The notes under the pieces: model-generated
What the model was told of the DNA's origin: nothing
Database searches by the model: none
Seen by the model: only the letters and a program-made list of their open reading frames with translations
Made by a program: the position numbers and the translations under genes
In this document: in pieces, positions 45,530 to 54,130 of the stretch
Layout: every line of letters begins with the position of its first letter
How positions within the stretch are numbered: position 1 is the stretch's first letter
Assembly (NCBI RefSeq): GCF_021044625.1
Contig: NZ_CP087999.1
Span: 4,299,001 to 4,363,000 of the forward strand
Direction of reading: 5' to 3'
DNA: 64,000 nt
Source: Geomonas sp. RF6
GTDB lineage: Bacteria; Desulfobacterota; Desulfuromonadia; Geobacterales; Geobacteraceae

Positions 45530-45910
45530 ATGTCACAGGAACAGGATGCCGAGGAGCTCAAGAACCTTCTGCTGGAAAGGAAACGGAGGCTTTGGGCCGA
45601 ACTGAGGGAGGAAGTCTTTCACAACAGGGCGGAGGACCTGAGCAGTCAGTACGACATCCCCCAGGACAACGGGGAAGCGAGCATGCTCTCCGAGCTCACC
45701 GACGAGGGGCTCGGCGTCGCGGATGTGCGGCGGGAGGAGCTGACGAAGCTCGAAGAGGCGGAGCGCAAGCTGGAAGAGGGGACGTACGGGATATGCCAGG
45801 AGTGCGGCGAGCCGATCGGGATCGCCCGCCTCAATGTCATGCCGTACGCGACACACTGCGTGCAGTGCCAGTCGGAGCAGGAGGAAAAACCCCCGGCGTC
45901 GAAAATCTAG
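45530..45910 (+). CDS. DksA/TraR family zinc-finger protein
   Basis: 126 residues. A coiled-coil N-terminal two-thirds carries the conserved acidic tip region (SELTDEGLGVADVRREEL), and the zinc finger is CQECGEPIGIARL...CVQC. It is shorter than E. coli DksA (151) and lacks its N-terminal extension, so it belongs to the broader TraR/DksA or YteA-like group that binds the RNA polymerase secondary channel. ATG 45530 has AAGGAG upstream. A 53-residue zinc ribbon gene lies 76 bases upstream. Confidence 0.85.
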   Translation: MSQEQDAEELKNLLLERKRRLWAELREEVFHNRAEDLSSQYDIPQDNGEASMLSELTDEGLGVADVRREELTKLEEAERKLEEGTYGICQECGEPIGIARLNVMPYATHCVQCQSEQEEKPPASKI

Positions 45911-45971
45911 ACCCTCGCCATGCGCGCTGAACGCGGGGCGCGGCAGCAGAAACGGGCGCCGGGGAGGGGCG

Positions 45972-47063
45972 CTACAGGAGCGCGTCGATCGCCTCCAGGT
46001 CCATGCTGTTCTCGGCATTGGCCATGATCCAGGCGAGTTTCTCCTCGTCCTCGAAGGTGATCTTCGCTACATCCTCGGCGAGAGCGGAGTAGACCGAGGC
46101 GGTTTCCCTCTCCACACGGATATAGGGGATGTTGCTGTCGTTCAGGATCTGCTGGCTGATGCGCGAAACGGGGGTGTGGCCGCAGACGACGAGTCCCGCG
46201 ATCTTCTGCTTGTAGGCCGGGATGTGGTACAAGCTCGACAGCGTGACGATGAGCTCGTCGCGGGAACTTGTCAGGATCATCAGGGTGGAGTCTTTCAGGG
46301 AGTCGATGACCGTCTGGGAGGAGGCGGCTCCGAGGTGGATGTTGTTGATGATGCGGCTGCGCTCGTTGTGGTCCCCCTGCAGCGGCAGGTCGAAGAGCTT
46401 GCAGATGTGCGCGAGGGTGGGGTTGGCGAGAACCGCGGAGTAGTTGAAGCCGTCGATGACGCCAAGCCCCATCGGGGCGAAGGCCATCTGCAGGAACTTC
46501 TTGGTGACGTCCTTCTTCTTGCTGATCAGCTTGTTGACGATGATTCCCCGCACGTCCGCCCCCTCACGCTCGTACAGGGCGAGGTTCAGGTGCACCGCGT
46601 CTATGACGCGTCCGATGCCGCTTTCCGAAACGATCATGACCGGCGCGTCGATGAGCTTTGCCACCTTCGCGTTTGAAAGCCCGATCACCGCCCCCACGCC
46701 GCCGTGACCCGCCCCCTCGATGATGAGGAAGTCGTACTTCTCCTCCATCTCCCGCACCGCCTGCACCACGCAGTTTGCCAGCGACAGCCCGTCGAGTTTC
46801 CCCGCCAGATAGAGCTTTGTGAAGTCCTTGTGCAGCGCCACCGGTGACATGATCGGCAGGTCCTCTTCCATGCCGAATGCCTTCGCCATGAGGAGGGCGT
46901 CCATGTCCACCAGGAAATCGTTGTGCATGAGAGTTTTGGGGCCGAACGGCTTGATGAAGCCCACCCGCTTGTATTTCTTCCGGGCGAGATGCATGAGGGA
47001 GATGCTGATTGTGGTCTTGCCGCAGTTCTGACCGGTCGCGGCCACGTAAATCTTCTTTGCCAT
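45972..47063 (-). CDS. DRTGG domain P-loop ATPase, phosphotransacetylase-like
   Basis: 363 residues. The N-terminal part is a dethiobiotin-synthetase-like P-loop domain (AATGQNCGKTTISISL as Walker A; LIIEGAGHGGVG as the Walker B-side loop). The C-terminal part (about 220-330) is a DRTGG domain with LKDSTLMILTSSRDELI and AGLVVCGHTPV. The same N-terminal pairing is found at the front of long phosphotransacetylases, but the PTA catalytic domain is absent here. A regulatory or metabolite-sensing role is likely; the ligand is unknown. The ATG at 47063 is 62 bases from the end of the next upstream gene on the same strand. Confidence 0.82.
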   Translation of the reverse strand: MAKKIYVAATGQNCGKTTISISLMHLARKKYKRVGFIKPFGPKTLMHNDFLVDMDALLMAKAFGMEEDLPIMSPVALHKDFTKLYLAGKLDGLSLANCVVQAVREMEEKYDFLIIEGAGHGGVGAVIGLSNAKVAKLIDAPVMIVSESGIGRVIDAVHLNLALYEREGADVRGIIVNKLISKKKDVTKKFLQMAFAPMGLGVIDGFNYSAVLANPTLAHICKLFDLPLQGDHNERSRIINNIHLGAASSQTVIDSLKDSTLMILTSSRDELIVTLSSLYHIPAYKQKIAGLVVCGHTPVSRISQQILNDSNIPYIRVERETASVYSALAEDVAKITFEDEEKLAWIMANAENSMDLEAIDALL

Positions 47064-47124
47064 TTATGCCACCCCTTTTGGATGCATCATGTTTACATGC
47101 CGACAGGGGCGACGTCAAGCACAG

Positions 47125-49035
47125 TCATACAAACTTCAACAACATCATGGAGATGTCGTCGTTGGAGGACTTCGTGCCGGTGAAACTGTACACTGCATCC
47201 AGAACGGAGTTGATGATCTGTTCCGAGGAGAGGGTGTGGCAGGCGGAGAGGACATCGCGCAGGCGCTTCAGGCCGAAGAGCTCTCCCTCCGGACCTTCCG
47301 ACTCGGTGACGCCGTCGGTGTACAGGAGGAGGATGTCCCCTTTCTCGGTGTGCATGGAGAGCTCGTCGAAGCGCACCCCGCTGTGCACACCGAGGATCAG
47401 CCCATCCGCGTCGAGGGGGTAGAAGGTGTGACTCCCCGGGCGGTACAGGAGGGGGGGAGGGTGCCCCGCGTTGGTGTAGGTCAAGAGGTGCGTTTCCATG
47501 TTGTAGCTCAGGTACGCCATGCTGATGAAGAGCTCGGCGCGGCTCAGATCGCCGTAGAGGATTTCGTTCAGCGAGGAGACAATCTCAGCGGGCCTTTGCT
47601 GCGTCTGGTGCTGGGCGCGCAGGACGCTGCGGGTCTCCACCATCATCAGTGCCGCCCCGACGTTGTGCCCGGATACGTCGGCGATCACCATGTCGACCTC
47701 CTCGTTCTGCAGAAAGAGGTCGTAGTAGTCCCCCCCTATATGGGTGGCGGGGACGCAGCGGCAGGCGCACTCGATGCCGGGGAGGGGTGGAGGGGTGGAG
47801 GGGAGGAGAGAGAGCTGGATCTCCTTTGCTATCTCCATCTCCTTCAGCATGCTCGCGTTCTCGAGGAGTGCACGCTCCGCGGCCTTGCGCTCCGTTATGT
47901 CCTGCTTTATGCAGATGAAGTTCTGGATACGCCCTTTCTCGTCGGTTACCGGCGTGATCGTCTGCTCTTCCGGGTAGAGGGAGCCGTCGCTGCGCCGGTT
48001 CACCATCTCGCCGTGCCACACCTTTCCGGAGTTTATGGTGGCCCACAGCTCGCGGTAGAACTTCAGGTCGTGAAGGTCCGACTTCAGAAAGCTGAGCGGC
48101 TTCTTCATCGCCTCCTCGTCCTGATACCCGGTCATCTTGATGAAGGCGGGGTTCACCCAGATGACGTGCCCTTCGCTGTCCGTGATGACGATGGCGTTCG
48201 CCGCAGCCTCCAGCGCCGCCCCTTGCAGCTTCAGACTCTCCTCGGCGCGCTTTCTCTCCGTTATGTCCTTTATGAGCCCGTCGTAGGCGATGAGCTCCCC
48301 CGCATCGTTGTGCCGGGGAACGATCGTGTTGATGACCCAGCGGATCGAGCCGTCCTTGTGCACGAGCCGGTGTTCCAGCCCCGGCACTTCCTTCCCCTTC
48401 AGGAGCTCCTCGGTGAGGTGCATGACAGCGGGACGGTCCTCCTCCACGATCATCTGGTACCACAGGAAGGGGTTGTTGACGTAGTCGTCGTGGCTGTAGC
48501 CGGTGATTGGGAGGCACCCCGGCCCGTGGGAGGTCTTCACGACCTGGCCATCCTTCAGCTTCACCGTGTAGATGTAGTCGGTGACCGCGTCGACGAGCCT
48601 CTTGTAGCGCCTCTCGCTGCGCACCAGCGCCGCTTCCGCTTCGCGTCTTTTGCGGCGCACCTCCGCTTCCTGCATCTCCCGCTCAATGGCGGGGACGATG
48701 CGGGAGATGTTCCCCTTGATGAAGTAGTCGTTCGCCCCCGCCTTCATGGCGTTCACCGCGGTGTCCTCACCGATCTTCCCGGAGACGATGATAAAGGGGA
48801 GGTCGAGCCCGCTCCTGCGCACGAGGTTCAGGGCATCCAGTCCGCTGAAACCGGGGAGGACATAGTCGGAGATCACCACGTCCCACCTCTCGTCCTGGAG
48901 GGCGGCCTCCATCGCGGCAGCGCTCTCCACCCGTTTGGCGACGGGGGAGTAGTCGCCGCGCTTCAGCTCGAAGACGAGAAGGAGTGCGTCGTCCTCGGAG
49001 TCTTCCACAATGAGGACGTGCAGCGGCTTCGCCAT
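47125..49035 (-). CDS. REC-PAS-PAS-SpoIIE-type phosphatase response regulator
   Basis: 636 residues. The N-terminal receiver has EDSEDD and the phosphorylatable Asp57 in VVISDYVLPG, with the late Lys of the pocket in GANDYFIKG. Two PAS/PAC domains follow (about 150-280, ending DITERKRAEE, and 285-410, ending DITERKAAER). The C-terminal PP2C-like SpoIIE domain (about 415-636) has HIGGDYYDLF, ADVSGHNVGAALMM, LLLYTDGVTES and SNDDISMMLL. It should dephosphorylate a phosphoserine on a partner such as an anti-anti-sigma protein. ATG 49035 has AAAGGA upstream; a longer frame lacks support. No STAS gene is adjacent. Confidence 0.92.
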   Translation of the reverse strand: MAKPLHVLIVEDSEDDALLLVFELKRGDYSPVAKRVESAAAMEAALQDERWDVVISDYVLPGFSGLDALNLVRRSGLDLPFIIVSGKIGEDTAVNAMKAGANDYFIKGNISRIVPAIEREMQEAEVRRKRREAEAALVRSERRYKRLVDAVTDYIYTVKLKDGQVVKTSHGPGCLPITGYSHDDYVNNPFLWYQMIVEEDRPAVMHLTEELLKGKEVPGLEHRLVHKDGSIRWVINTIVPRHNDAGELIAYDGLIKDITERKRAEESLKLQGAALEAAANAIVITDSEGHVIWVNPAFIKMTGYQDEEAMKKPLSFLKSDLHDLKFYRELWATINSGKVWHGEMVNRRSDGSLYPEEQTITPVTDEKGRIQNFICIKQDITERKAAERALLENASMLKEMEIAKEIQLSLLPSTPPPLPGIECACRCVPATHIGGDYYDLFLQNEEVDMVIADVSGHNVGAALMMVETRSVLRAQHQTQQRPAEIVSSLNEILYGDLSRAELFISMAYLSYNMETHLLTYTNAGHPPPLLYRPGSHTFYPLDADGLILGVHSGVRFDELSMHTEKGDILLLYTDGVTESEGPEGELFGLKRLRDVLSACHTLSSEQIINSVLDAVYSFTGTKSSNDDISMMLLKFV

Positions 49036-49280
49036 GGGAAGAGGTCCTTTCCGCTTTGATCGATCGCTCGCGCCTTCCCCCCGTGAGGGAGGATCGGCAC
49101 CTGACTTTTGCAATGAGCAATAGCCGCAAGAGGGGGTGGGCGTTGGCAGAGGCGCCGCGACGCGGGGTGGCGTTGACGAGTGCGCCGAAAGTCAGGCCAA
49201 CTATACCATAAATTGCTTACGGAAAAAGTAAAGGGGGATGGGGGGGAGGATTTTGTTAATTAACAACTGCAGGGAAAAAG

Positions 49281-49835
49281 TCAGGTCGGGAGGATGCCGA
49301 AGTGGCCGAGCCAGCTGTCGAAGATGGCAACCTTCTCCTCGCCGAAACGGGCCAGAGACCTGCGCACCTCGTGCACGCTCTTCTCCCTGTCCAGCTCCCC
49401 CTGCTTCTTGGAGAAGAAGAGGTCGGCGAGAGTGACGATGCGTTCCTCGTCGGAGATCGGTGACATCTCTCTCTGGGGCAGGGGGAGCTTCTGCGCGACG
49501 ATTTCCAGGGCAGTGAGTCCAACCCCGATGTGGCGCTCGCATACCAGGGCGTGGCGCGGCATCCCCTCGCGCTCCAGGATCTCCCTGCCGAGAATGCCGT
49601 GGCATATGTAAGGGGCCTTCCCGAAACAGTGCATGTCGGGGGCATGTATCCGGGAGACGCCGATGTCGTGCAGGAGGGCTGCCTCCTCGATGAAGGGGAG
49701 GTCGAGGGCGAGGTGCCGCTGCGAGCGCGCTATGGAGAGCGCCTTGTCGGCAACGATGCGGCTGTGTTCGCTCACCGTCTCGAACCCGATGAGGTTGCCG
49801 TCGAAGTATTTCTGGAGGATTTTCAAAGGGGACAC
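49281..49835 (-). CDS. HD domain phosphohydrolase
   Basis: 184 residues starting at GTG 49835 with GGAG 7 bases upstream. The HD motifs are HSR early, then LLHDIG with the catalytic His-Asp near residue 57, CHGILG and CERHIGVGLT, with a late Asp in VTLADLFF. The compact size suits small HD hydrolases acting on nucleotides or phosphate esters; it is not an HD-GYP domain because no GYP signature follows. It lies alone upstream of the SpoIIE gene with a gap of 245 bases. Confidence 0.8.
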   Translation of the reverse strand: MSPLKILQKYFDGNLIGFETVSEHSRIVADKALSIARSQRHLALDLPFIEEAALLHDIGVSRIHAPDMHCFGKAPYICHGILGREILEREGMPRHALVCERHIGVGLTALEIVAQKLPLPQREMSPISDEERIVTLADLFFSKKQGELDREKSVHEVRRSLARFGEEKVAIFDSWLGHFGILPT

Positions 49836-49910
49836 GGGCTGCTCCGATCTCGATTCCTACTTCTTATAGTAGGAGCTTTCCGGCCGGGAGGCAAGGAAAG
49901 CGTGAGGGGA

Positions 49911-49931
49911 GGGGGGGCGGCTCGCCCCCCC
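49911..49931. terminator. Perfect 9-bp hairpin after a small minus-strand gene
   Basis: GGGGGGGCG and CGCCCCCCC with a three-base loop, 10 bases past the stop of the 67-residue gene on the minus strand. There is no T-run, so termination may need Rho. Confidence 0.5.
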
Positions 49932-49940
49932 GAGACTCAT

Positions 49941-50144
49941 CTAGGGCTTTTCCCTGTGGGGGGTGGTCTGGTCGAAGCGGGTCGGATGCTCTGCCGAGTG
50001 CTCCTGCGGTGACGTTTCCGGATCGTGGCAGTTGCCGGCGTCAGAGCGGTTGTGCCCCATCGTCTGTTCGAGGTTTTCGAGGTGGCAGTGGCTTCTCACC
50101 TCGCAGGTGTAGTCGTCAAAGTGCACATACGAAGTCGATCGCAT
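49941..50144 (-). CDS. 67-residue Cys/His-rich protein
   Basis: A short frame read right to left from ATG 50144 with a strong GGAGG 5 bases upstream and a hairpin just past its stop. The product begins MRSTSYVHFDDYTCEV and has SHCHLENLEQT, GHNRSDAGNCHD and further His, so metal binding is possible. The C-terminal third is Pro/Thr/His-rich. I recognise no family. The good ribosome-binding site and the following hairpin are the main support. Confidence 0.55.
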   Translation of the reverse strand: MRSTSYVHFDDYTCEVRSHCHLENLEQTMGHNRSDAGNCHDPETSPQEHSAEHPTRFDQTTPHREKP

Positions 50145-50382
50145 TCCTTCCTCCCATGCACCGCGGGGCCAGCCCCGTTCTTCCGGGGAGCCTGGTGCGA
50201 GTAAAACCGCGCTTCATCGGGACTTTCAGGCGTGGGCAGTGTTTGACCAGAAGAATCTAGTACAGTCGGGGATGAAATTCAACTTAAAATCGCCTGTTTG
50301 GGGGCGCAAGGATGGTGCGAAACCTTTACTCCCCGGCCGTTGATGGTCCTTCAATTGACAACCTGCCGGTATTGTGGAACCG

Positions 50383-50880
50383 CTGCGGTTCAAATCCCCC
50401 CCCTTCGCAAAGGTTCTTACGCGAATTCCGGGAAAGCCGTAGTATGTTCCAATGAAGGGCGGCACGAGGCCTCGCGTCCCCTCCTTTGCGAAGGGGGGAC
50501 AGGGGGGATTTGACTTGGCCAGGACCCTACTGCAAGTGCGCAACTGCTGTGATCTCAAGCGATTTTTTGATTTCCACTTTGCAAAAAACTGGTGGGGCGT
50601 ATGTCGTTGATCCGCAGCACTGCGGTTCGATGTCCGAGATGTACTGTTAAACGGGCTGCGGTTCTGGAGGAGACTTGAAGATCAAATCCCCCCTGCCCCC
50701 CTTCGCAAAGGGGGGAACGTTAGGCCTTCTGCAGTGCTTCGTGGCCATGTACCCACCCTTCCCCAGAATTCCCGGATGAACCTTCGCAAAGGGGGGAACG
50801 TGAGGCCTTCTGCAGTGCTTCATGGTAATGTACCCACGCGCCGACCTCGCAAAGGGGGGACGCGGGTTCTCGCAGGGCTT
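50383..50880. repeat. Degenerate cluster of interspersed repeats
   Basis: Copies of the TTTGCGAAGGGGGGACAGG family occur at 50455-50517 (plus), 50684-50716 (inverted) and partial at 50383-50410. A 75-80-base unit containing GGCCTTCTGCAGTGCTTC is present twice in tandem (about 50710-50784 and 50788-50865). The 976-base gap 50145-51120 holds no gene that I can support; frames crossing it are made of repeat sequence. Confidence 0.65.
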
Positions 50881-51120
50881 GTGGATGCCCGGGCGGCGCT
50901 GTTGATCCTTCCCGAGGCGAAGGGCTTCCCGAAATGAAGGGAAAATAATCGAACCACCCCGCTGTAGTCCTTTTTTTCTCACCACTTTCGCCGATATACA
51001 CGAAGGAAGGAAGTCCTGCCACGACGGCAGGGGGAGCTTCTGTTTGAAAAGCGGCAGCTTTGCAGAATGCTGCATCAAAATCGTTCGCTTCGGCGGCTGG
51101 AAGGATAGGGAGGAGTACCT

Positions 51121-52482
51121 GTGATGACTGGTCGAACGATTTTTTCCCGTGCCACGTCGCTGCTTGTCGCGCCGCTGCTCGTTATCGGACTCTGCTTCCC
51201 CGCGTCCTCGCGCGCCGGGGACCCTCTCCCGACCGCTTCGCCGGACGCGGTGGGGCTCTCGCCGCAGAGGCTCGGCCAGCTCGACGCCATGCTGAAGCGC
51301 GCCGTGGACGAGGGGAAGGTCGCCGGCGGTATCGTCCTCATCGCCCGCCACGGCAAGATCGCCTACTTCAACAACTTCGGACGGGCGGACAGCGACAGGG
51401 CTATGCGCAAGGACACCATCTTCCGGATCGCCTCCATGACAAAGCCCCTTACCGCCGCCGCCATCATGATGCTGAACGAGGAGGGGCGCATCCTCCTCTC
51501 CGACCCGGTGTCGAAGTACATCCCCGAGTTCAAGAACCCGAAGGTCATGGTGGCCCCCCCGAAGGGTTCGAAGCTCCCCTATCGTCTCGTCCCGGCCAAG
51601 CGCGAGATCACCATCCGCGACCTGCTCACCCACACAGCCGGTCTCTCCTACCGCTTTCTGGCGAACTGGCTTCCGGATGCGCGGCACAAGGGGCTCGCGG
51701 AACTGTACAGCGAGGCGGGGATCTCTGACGGTCTCAGCGAGACGGAGGGGACGATGGGGGAGATGGTGAAGACTCTGGGGCGACTCCCGCTCATGGCGCA
51801 CCCTGGCGAGAGCTACGACTACAGCCTCTCCTACGATGTACTCGGCTATGTGGTGGAGGTGGTGTCGGGGATGACGCTGCCGGAGTTCCTGGAAGAGAGG
51901 CTCTTCAAGCCGCTGAAAATGACCGACACCTCCTTTTTCCTTCCGCCGGAAAAGAGGGAGCGCCTTTCGGCCCTCTGGGAGAGCAGGGACGGGAAGGTGA
52001 CCCCCTTCTCCGACGGGGTGAAGCAGGACGGGAACTACTACTTTTCCGCCAGCTTTCCGTACAGCGGGCCCCGCACCTACAACTCCGGAGGAGCAGGCGT
52101 TCTGTCGACTGCTGCCGACTACTTCCGCTTCTGCCAGATGCTCCTCAACAAGGGGGAGCTTGACGGTGTGAGGGTCCTCGGTCGCAAGACGGTGGAGTGG
52201 ATGACCGCCACGAACCACATCGGCGATCTGGACGAGACCCTTCTCCACGGCAAGGGGTGGAAGTTCGGGCTCGGCTTCGCCATCGAGACTGAACGGGGGC
52301 ACGACGTCGACGCGGGGAGCGTGGGGGTGTTCGAGTGGGCAGGGATATTCTCCACGAGGTTCGGCGTCGACCCGAAAGAGGAGAAGATCACCATCTACCT
52401 CACGCAGACCAACCCGTTCAGCATGCACATCGAGCTGTGGGACAAGGTGAACGCCTTCTCTGCCGCTGCGGTGGTGGACTAG
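51121..52482 (+). CDS. Exported serine hydrolase of the beta-lactamase/esterase family
   Basis: 453 residues. A signal peptide (SLLVAPLLVIGLCFPASSRA) leads to a class C beta-lactamase-like fold. The catalytic SxxK is SMTK in FRIASMTKPLT near residue 103, the YxN-like motif is in YDYSLSYDVLGYV, and a late HGKGW region takes the place of KTG. Proteins with this pattern are esterases or peptidases more often than lactamases. GTG 51121 (or ATG 51124) follows GGAGG by 7 bases. The next gene begins 29 bases downstream on the same strand. Confidence 0.86.
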   Translation: MMTGRTIFSRATSLLVAPLLVIGLCFPASSRAGDPLPTASPDAVGLSPQRLGQLDAMLKRAVDEGKVAGGIVLIARHGKIAYFNNFGRADSDRAMRKDTIFRIASMTKPLTAAAIMMLNEEGRILLSDPVSKYIPEFKNPKVMVAPPKGSKLPYRLVPAKREITIRDLLTHTAGLSYRFLANWLPDARHKGLAELYSEAGISDGLSETEGTMGEMVKTLGRLPLMAHPGESYDYSLSYDVLGYVVEVVSGMTLPEFLEERLFKPLKMTDTSFFLPPEKRERLSALWESRDGKVTPFSDGVKQDGNYYFSASFPYSGPRTYNSGGAGVLSTAADYFRFCQMLLNKGELDGVRVLGRKTVEWMTATNHIGDLDETLLHGKGWKFGLGFAIETERGHDVDAGSVGVFEWAGIFSTRFGVDPKEEKITIYLTQTNPFSMHIELWDKVNAFSAAAVVD

Positions 52483-52511
52483 CCCCCGGTGCGGGAAAGA
52501 CAGGAATCTCT

Positions 52512-54098
52512 ATGAGAAAAAGAACGGTCATTCTTTTTACGGCACTGGCTGCGCTTCTCCTCTCCCTCCCGGGGACGGCGGGGGCGACGGCGCCCCGCTT
52601 CGGCCCGAAGCTCATCGTCCGTGACGAGGCGCTGAAGGTCGCATCGTACCAGTATCCCCCCGTGATCGACTCCCAGACCCCCGGGCTTGGTATGGCTGCA
52701 GCGATCGTGCAGGCCGCGATGCAGGAGGGGAGCCTCCCGGTGGAGGTGGAGGTACTCCCGGTGCGCAGCCTCGCCAGGCGCTCCCTCCTTTTCGACGGGG
52801 CTCCGGCTTTTCTCGGCTCTCCTTCCCTCTTTAGCAAAGGTGAGCTGGCAAAGCTCACGGTGCTGCCGTGCTGCTCTCTCAGGCAGTTCTACTACTTCAG
52901 CGAGGGGGCGCATCGCGAGTTGCTGACCTGGAAAGGGGATGTCCGGGCTCTCAAGGGGTATCGCATCGGCGTCGTGAAGGGGGAGGAGACCCCTGCCGCG
53001 CTGGCGGGGATGAAGGTTGTGAGCGACGAGCCGAAGGCGCTCCTGCGCAAGGTGAAGGAGAACGAGATCGATCTCGTGCTCCTCCCGGAAATCGTTTCGC
53101 AGCAGCTCCTCCGCAAATACGCCGCGGACGAAAGCCTGAAGCTCCGCCCGCTGCAGGCCCGCGCAGAGAGCCTCTCCTTTTCCCTCATCGTGAACCGCAG
53201 CGATGCGCGGGGGGGGAAGATCAGAGAGGCGTATCTGCGTGGTGTGGCGCGGCTCAGGAAAAGCGGGCGCCTCGCGGAAATAGTGGCGCTGTACCAGTCC
53301 GACGGCGCTCCCAGCAGCGAGACGTACCGCTCCACCCTGGGGGCGCAGGGGGTCATCGAGTTCGGCTCCAGCGAGACACCCCCCTTCTACGCCTCGAGCC
53401 TCCCCGGGGACGGGATGGCCGGGGAGATCGTGCACGCGGTCTTTACCGAGATGCACCTGAAGAGCGTGATCCGCTACTTTCCCCTGAAGAGGCTGTACAC
53501 CGACCACCAGAACAACCACCTGGGGGACCCGGAAAACTTCCAGGGGCAGCAGTTCAGCGCCATCGTTCCGGTCGCCCTGTACCGCACCGCCTTCTTCTAT
53601 TACGCCCCAAGACACCGCAAGGGGATACGGTTCCATTCCCCCGAGGACCTGAAGGGGTACCGGATCGGCGTCCTGCGCGGCACCCTGGAAAACCGGGAGT
53701 ACTTCGAGAAGAACTCCATCTCCGTCACGGAGGTGGACACCGAGGAGTCCCTCTTCCGGATGCTGAAGGACGGCAGGCTCGACCTGTGCGGGGTCATCCG
53801 GGAGACCGGCGAGTACACGGCGCGCAGGCTCTTTCCCCGCGAGGCGCAGCTCTTCACCGCGCTGGAGCTGCCGCACGCGACCGGGCCGATCACCATCATG
53901 ATCAGCGCCCACTACCCGGACGGGAAAAGGATCGGAGAGAAGGTGAACGAGGCCTTCTCCAGGATCATCAGGAACGGCAGCTACCTGCGCATCCTGGAGA
54001 AGTACTACGGTGCGGGTAAGGTCCCGGCGGAATGGTTCCAGGAGCTGGAGCGCTACAGGGTGAAATACCAGCAGGGGAGCGCGAAGGTTTCCCCGTAG
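52512..54098 (+). CDS. Tandem periplasmic substrate-binding protein (two SBP domains)
   Basis: 528 residues with a signal peptide (ILFTALAALLLSLPGTAGA). It holds two family-3 extracellular solute-binding domains in tandem (about 30-265 and 275-515). The repeated hinge motif shows the duplication: LKGYRIGVVKG near residue 147 and LKGYRIGVLRG near 380. No permease or ABC ATPase gene is adjacent. The next gene encodes a membrane sensor kinase, so this protein is more likely to present a ligand to that kinase than to serve transport. ATG 52512 was chosen because it directly precedes the signal peptide. Confidence 0.87.
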   Translation: MRKRTVILFTALAALLLSLPGTAGATAPRFGPKLIVRDEALKVASYQYPPVIDSQTPGLGMAAAIVQAAMQEGSLPVEVEVLPVRSLARRSLLFDGAPAFLGSPSLFSKGELAKLTVLPCCSLRQFYYFSEGAHRELLTWKGDVRALKGYRIGVVKGEETPAALAGMKVVSDEPKALLRKVKENEIDLVLLPEIVSQQLLRKYAADESLKLRPLQARAESLSFSLIVNRSDARGGKIREAYLRGVARLRKSGRLAEIVALYQSDGAPSSETYRSTLGAQGVIEFGSSETPPFYASSLPGDGMAGEIVHAVFTEMHLKSVIRYFPLKRLYTDHQNNHLGDPENFQGQQFSAIVPVALYRTAFFYYAPRHRKGIRFHSPEDLKGYRIGVLRGTLENREYFEKNSISVTEVDTEESLFRMLKDGRLDLCGVIRETGEYTARRLFPREAQLFTALELPHATGPITIMISAHYPDGKRIGEKVNEAFSRIIRNGSYLRILEKYYGAGKVPAEWFQELERYRVKYQQGSAKVSP

Positions 54099-54130
54099 GG
54101 GATCCCGCTGTCGTGCCTTTCGGGAAGATC

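Noticed and set aside
47089-49059. 656-codon plus-strand open frame opposite the REC-PAS-SpoIIE gene
   Set aside because: It mirrors a well-supported multi-domain gene and shows only His/Val/Gly-rich low-complexity sequence.
50388-50400. tRNA T-loop-like GGTTCAAATCC
   Set aside because: It belongs to an interspersed repeat; no acceptor, D or anticodon stem can be formed around it.
50647-52428. Long minus-strand open frame spanning the repeats and the serine hydrolase gene
   Set aside because: It runs through repeat DNA and antisense to a gene with a signal peptide and SxxK motif.
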